The notes under the pieces are model-generated. The model was given only the letters and a program-made list of their open reading frames with translations, was not told the origin of the DNA and made no database searches. From assembly GCA_029259815.1 (NCBI GenBank), contig JAJDEJ010000158.1:1-56544 (forward strand): a DNA stretch of 56,544 nt, given 5' to 3'. Below, one piece after another: positions 54,801 through 56,544 of the stretch. Made by a program: the position numbers and the translations under genes. Origin of the DNA: Planctomycetaceae bacterium. Its GTDB lineage: Bacteria > Planctomycetota > Planctomycetia > Planctomycetales > Planctomycetaceae. Each line of letters starts with the position of its first letter. Position 1 is the stretch's first letter.

Positions 54801-55319
54801 GTGGTCTTTGTCTATCTCGCTGGCCACGGGAAGGCTGTCGACAACTTGTATCACTATGTGCCACCCATCCGCTCCAACTCGGATGCTGACATCCGTCAAA
54901 AGGGCATCCCTTGGACTCAATTGAAAGCAATCGCGGACCTCAGGTGCAATGTGATCTGGATGCTCGACACGTGTGAATCCGGAAAAATTCTCAACAAAGC
55001 GGGTGTGCGCGAGATGAGCAAGCTCAGCATGGTTGTTGCTGCCTCCCAGGACAAAGCCTTTGAGGGCGAAGAATACGAGGGCGGACACGGTGCCTTTACC
55101 GCGTCCATTCTTGTCGGGCTGAAGGGGAAAGCAGACGACATTGAGAAGACGGGAGAAGCGGGGATCAGCGACGATGGCGTCGTCACGGTTGCTGAACTCG
55201 TGACCTACGTCAGAGATGAAGTCTACTTCAACACCAACCGCAACCAGAAGCCGGTGATCACTCCCAGTGATCTGGTCGACTCGCCGGGGACGATCAAATT
55301 GGCCACGGTCGACCCCTGA
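51864..55319 (+). CDS. Exported WD40-repeat caspase-like (C14) protease
   Basis: The product is 1151 residues. A signal peptide (cleaved near QVVYA/QP) directs it out of the cytoplasm. WD40-type repeats fill about 45-590 (FAAGFDKTVHVWDVGW, LDFSPDGNRVISSGSDGNVW, VSHDGRYLVSGSEDQTIKVW). A connecting region (about 600-760) has LFTPEGFYDASVAEGQTLFG, a module I associate with WD40-caspases. A beta-sandwich-like part lies at about 790-880. The C-terminal caspase fold (about 895-1151) has the catalytic dyad intact: His988 in VFVYLAGHGK and Cys1037 in NVIWMLDTCESGK. Family members cleave after Arg/Lys or Asp depending on type; specificity here is unknown. No internal stop or frameshift is seen. It is the last gene of the cluster, and its stop is 6 bases from the convergent ispH stop. 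Confidence 0.9.
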   Translation: MMTQLHRSHTFAIAMVTFFVSLTMGQVVYAQPAPEEDRPRLVLNTHGPSSRTRALEFSNDSARLFAAGFDKTVHVWDVGWNNRGPELVPDQATPIQTLRWEISRANRGLINTMAFSPTAERIAIGGQSARGANGDIIVMDVDRYEVEGSLPAIRDNQSGLPGHLQSVTSLDFSPDGNRVISSGSDGNVWVWTTPPGGQGPWTFAELRPARDVGQYRLFNEQPAIFLTPDIVAVSEPLDATYAQWKIALYSIAGGIRRVGELPQIHVGYIPTMSRSRDGRTWATADDAGHVFLWTAGGQPVARVLRHWSRIPSDLSFGPGGQLLAVSNLLDNKGQAVVELYDTASGQLLDLYGVSVEEHCNAVTISPDGQYLATHADDSQDVLVFRLTDGAGGLIPKPLSSQPPIRLHSRAERVTRVAFKKPQPGQSTYQIGFSTAPSRQMLSEFDFAGPDLRRLAGPAPDEIFITPDTFAAGWQAVRAENGKVVVLVQNGREVGRIPLNAKRQGEFEGHYCIIPDGQGRPFAVAIGTTNQNGIYAYSLPVQGQPPRLLRYFRDHNGEILSVGVSHDGRYLVSGSEDQTIKVWSLAGLANINPGFPQSSIWGADFGLEGGQLVVRNVLNVGIAFGRQLREGDVVATMQFGLQQANGPAQMKAVLDQREPWEAVVLTVNRGGQLQKPVVIVPGWEPLMTLLVDQRDEWALFTPEGFYDASVAEGQTLFGWQINRGPNYTPRFLAAETLQKDFERPDLLRQILGAGSVIDALQGNNEPVPNNFTDNIAAKAAGVPDVKILEPLASQQFGPGEEITVKAEIRTAPGVDPNDFNVRATQGGRFVGEPTEDNVAAQPDADGRTSRLLTFKTTTQDRLNRIQIFAVDNKEEALLNAANNTATNFNRGDPPEPEQIRKLHILGLASNAYDGTHWDTLEYPQEDMDEIVAALENRKRSKGLYDLGRTTKLRNEFITRESVAYEISEIKKRLSDVKPYDVVFVYLAGHGKAVDNLYHYVPPIRSNSDADIRQKGIPWTQLKAIADLRCNVIWMLDTCESGKILNKAGVREMSKLSMVVAASQDKAFEGEEYEGGHGAFTASILVGLKGKADDIEKTGEAGISDDGVVTVAELVTYVRDEVYFNTNRNQKPVITPSDLVDSPGTIKLATVDP

Positions 55320-55325
55320 GCAGTT

Positions 55326-56264
55326 TCAGGCCTCTGAGGCCAGCACTCGGAGTTCCTTCGGCAACGGAAAGGTGACGTGCTCCTCGCGAGTCGTCACCTC
55401 TTCGAGTGTGGCATCATAGTTGTCGATGAGATGGGTGATCGTCTCCTGGACCACGACCTCCGGTGCACTCGCGCCGGCGGTGATGAGCACACTGTCAATG
55501 CCCTCGAACCACTCGTCTTGCAACTCGTGCGGGCCATCAATGAGATAGCCCGGTTTGCCGACCGACTCGCCGATCTCTTTGAGTCGTTTGCTGTTTGAAC
55601 TGTTCTGACTTCCCAGCACGATCACCAGATCGACCTGGTCAATCAGATGTGTGACCGCGTGTTGACGGTTGGTCGTCGCATAACAGATGTCCTCTTTGGG
55701 CGGATGCTCGATGTGTGGGAACCGCTCTTCGAGCCGTCGGATGACCTGCCCCGCCTCATCCACACTCAAAGTCGTCTGCGTGAGGTAGGCGATTTTTGCA
55801 CCCTCCGGGAACTCCAACTGGTCGACATCATCGGGCGCCTCCACCAGCGTGATACTCTGGGGGGCTTCACCCATGGTGCCGATAACTTCGTCGTGCCCCT
55901 CATGCCCAATCAGCAGGAGATGATATCCCTCGTTCGCATACTTGATCGCTTCCAGATGGACCTTGGTGACCAACGGACAGGTCGCATCAATCGTTTGTAG
56001 CCTGCGCTCACGGGCTTGTGCACGAATCTCCGGCGAGACCCCATGCGCTGAATACAACAGCATGGCTCCTTCGGGCACTTCACTCAGGTCATTCACAAAG
56101 GTGACCCCCTGCTGCGTGAAGCGATCAACGACATACCGATTGTGCACAATCTCATGGTACACATAGACGTCCGACCCGAATCGACGAATCACTTCGTCGA
56201 GACAATCGATCGCCATGTTCACGCCCGCGCAAAAGCCACGCGGGTTTGCAAGAAGGATTTTCAT
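55326..56264 (-). CDS. ispH: 4-hydroxy-3-methylbut-2-enyl diphosphate reductase
   Basis: IspH (LytB) is the last enzyme of the MEP isoprenoid pathway. It makes IPP and DMAPP using a [4Fe-4S] cluster. The product is 312 residues from the ATG at 56264; the frame opens at 56303, but that extension is not conserved. The cluster cysteines are visible: Cys12 in NPRGFCAGV, the Cys of TIDATCPLVTKVH, and the Cys of EDICYATTNRQ. Also present are VYHEIVHNRYVVD, IGHEGHDEVIGTMGE and IVLGSQNSSNSKRL. A C-terminal tail of about 30 residues extends beyond QETITHLID. It stands alone on the minus strand. Confidence 0.95.
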   Translation of the reverse strand: MKILLANPRGFCAGVNMAIDCLDEVIRRFGSDVYVYHEIVHNRYVVDRFTQQGVTFVNDLSEVPEGAMLLYSAHGVSPEIRAQARERRLQTIDATCPLVTKVHLEAIKYANEGYHLLLIGHEGHDEVIGTMGEAPQSITLVEAPDDVDQLEFPEGAKIAYLTQTTLSVDEAGQVIRRLEERFPHIEHPPKEDICYATTNRQHAVTHLIDQVDLVIVLGSQNSSNSKRLKEIGESVGKPGYLIDGPHELQDEWFEGIDSVLITAGASAPEVVVQETITHLIDNYDATLEEVTTREEHVTFPLPKELRVLASEA

Positions 56265-56544
56265 CTCAACACATACACCGTAGAAGGATCTTCGTTCTAA
56301 CACTCATTGATAACAAGCGTCTCGCGGATCAGCAATTCTCAAACCTTGCTGCGATCAGCACGCGTAAGATTGCCGCTTCGTCAATAAAACCTTGTAACTT
56401 CGCATCTGCACTTTCTGAGAAAACGCATCCGATGCGGCGGAATTGGTCTTCACAAAGTTGGCTCATCCCTCACGCTTTGGTTGGGAGACCGAAGTCCGCA
56501 AGGGGGAGAGCCAAGGATGGCATCTTACCACGCACCGCGCGAGT
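56265..56544. other. Region upstream of ispH to the window edge
   Basis: The last 280 bases contain no ORF that I can support. Short complementary stretches near 56475-56515 (TTGG, GACCGAAGTCCG, CCAAGG) could fold, but I cannot assign an RNA family. The ispH promoter should lie here. Confidence 0.35.

Noticed and set aside
56440..56544. Structured RNA (SRP, RNase P or tmRNA) at the right edge
   Set aside because: Some complementarity is visible, but no diagnostic motif of any of these RNAs could be matched.

Overview
The window looks like chromosomal DNA from a member of the Planctomycetota, probably the Planctomycetales. The evidence is the gene content. There is a DUF1549/DUF1553 – PPC-domain – DUF1501 gene set, a PVC-type CxxCH membrane-bound-dehydrogenase protein, FG-GAP/VCBS and HEAT/PDZ secreted proteins, Tyr/Gly/His-rich exported proteins, a bacterial formylmethanofuran:H4MPT formyltransferase, and many small proteins with signal peptides and no family I recognise. 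Coding density is moderate. Intergenic gaps repeatedly hold inverted repeats. I see no rRNA, CRISPR array, transposase or prophage.

Layout. 1-4927 (minus): DUF1549/DUF1553, then PPC-domain protein, then the start of DUF1501, which runs off the left edge. 5132-5245: tRNA-Phe with its terminator. 5352-9966 (minus): a large cytochrome/HEAT protein and an SGNH-like protein. 10098-15833: a small membrane protein, argS, rsfS and hppA. 16077-18727 (plus): MoxR ATPase, an mntA/hepT toxin-antitoxin pair and a DUF58 protein in one run. 18932-26901: orphan ParA, a membrane-anchored spermidine-synthase-like protein, a PDZ protein, overlapping fhcD and HAD phosphatase genes, and a PEGA lipoprotein. 27145-30619: PP2C phosphatase, HAMP histidine kinase and a Rieske ferredoxin. 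30735-40875: exported proteins of unknown role, including VCBS, TPR and HEAT/receiver-like proteins, an alpha/beta-hydrolase-like protein and two lipoproteins. 41145-45189 (minus): two tandem paralogous outer-membrane-type proteins. 45190-46411: a long, mostly non-coding gap. 46412-55319 (plus): the most interesting block. 55326-56264 (minus): ispH.

The candidate system is at 46412-55319. Five exported proteins are encoded in one direction: a di-CxxCH c-type cytochrome-like protein, two paralogs sharing an N-terminal domain (perhaps FlgO/CsgG/LpoB-like) and a C-terminal beta-rich domain, a Tyr-rich protein, and a 1151-residue WD40-propeller protein ending in a caspase-like (C14) domain with an intact His988/Cys1037 dyad. 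Haem-type motifs, a WD40 propeller and a caspase in one envelope-directed cluster recall the parts list of an apoptosome. That comparison is my inference only.

A second theme is repeats. At least three copies of a GTTTAGCC/GGCTAAAC stem-loop lie just 3' of minus-strand genes, and about eight different inverted-repeat pairs occupy other gaps. In two cases an arm ends exactly on the last base of a stop codon. All functions are read by eye from motifs and family memory; no search was run.
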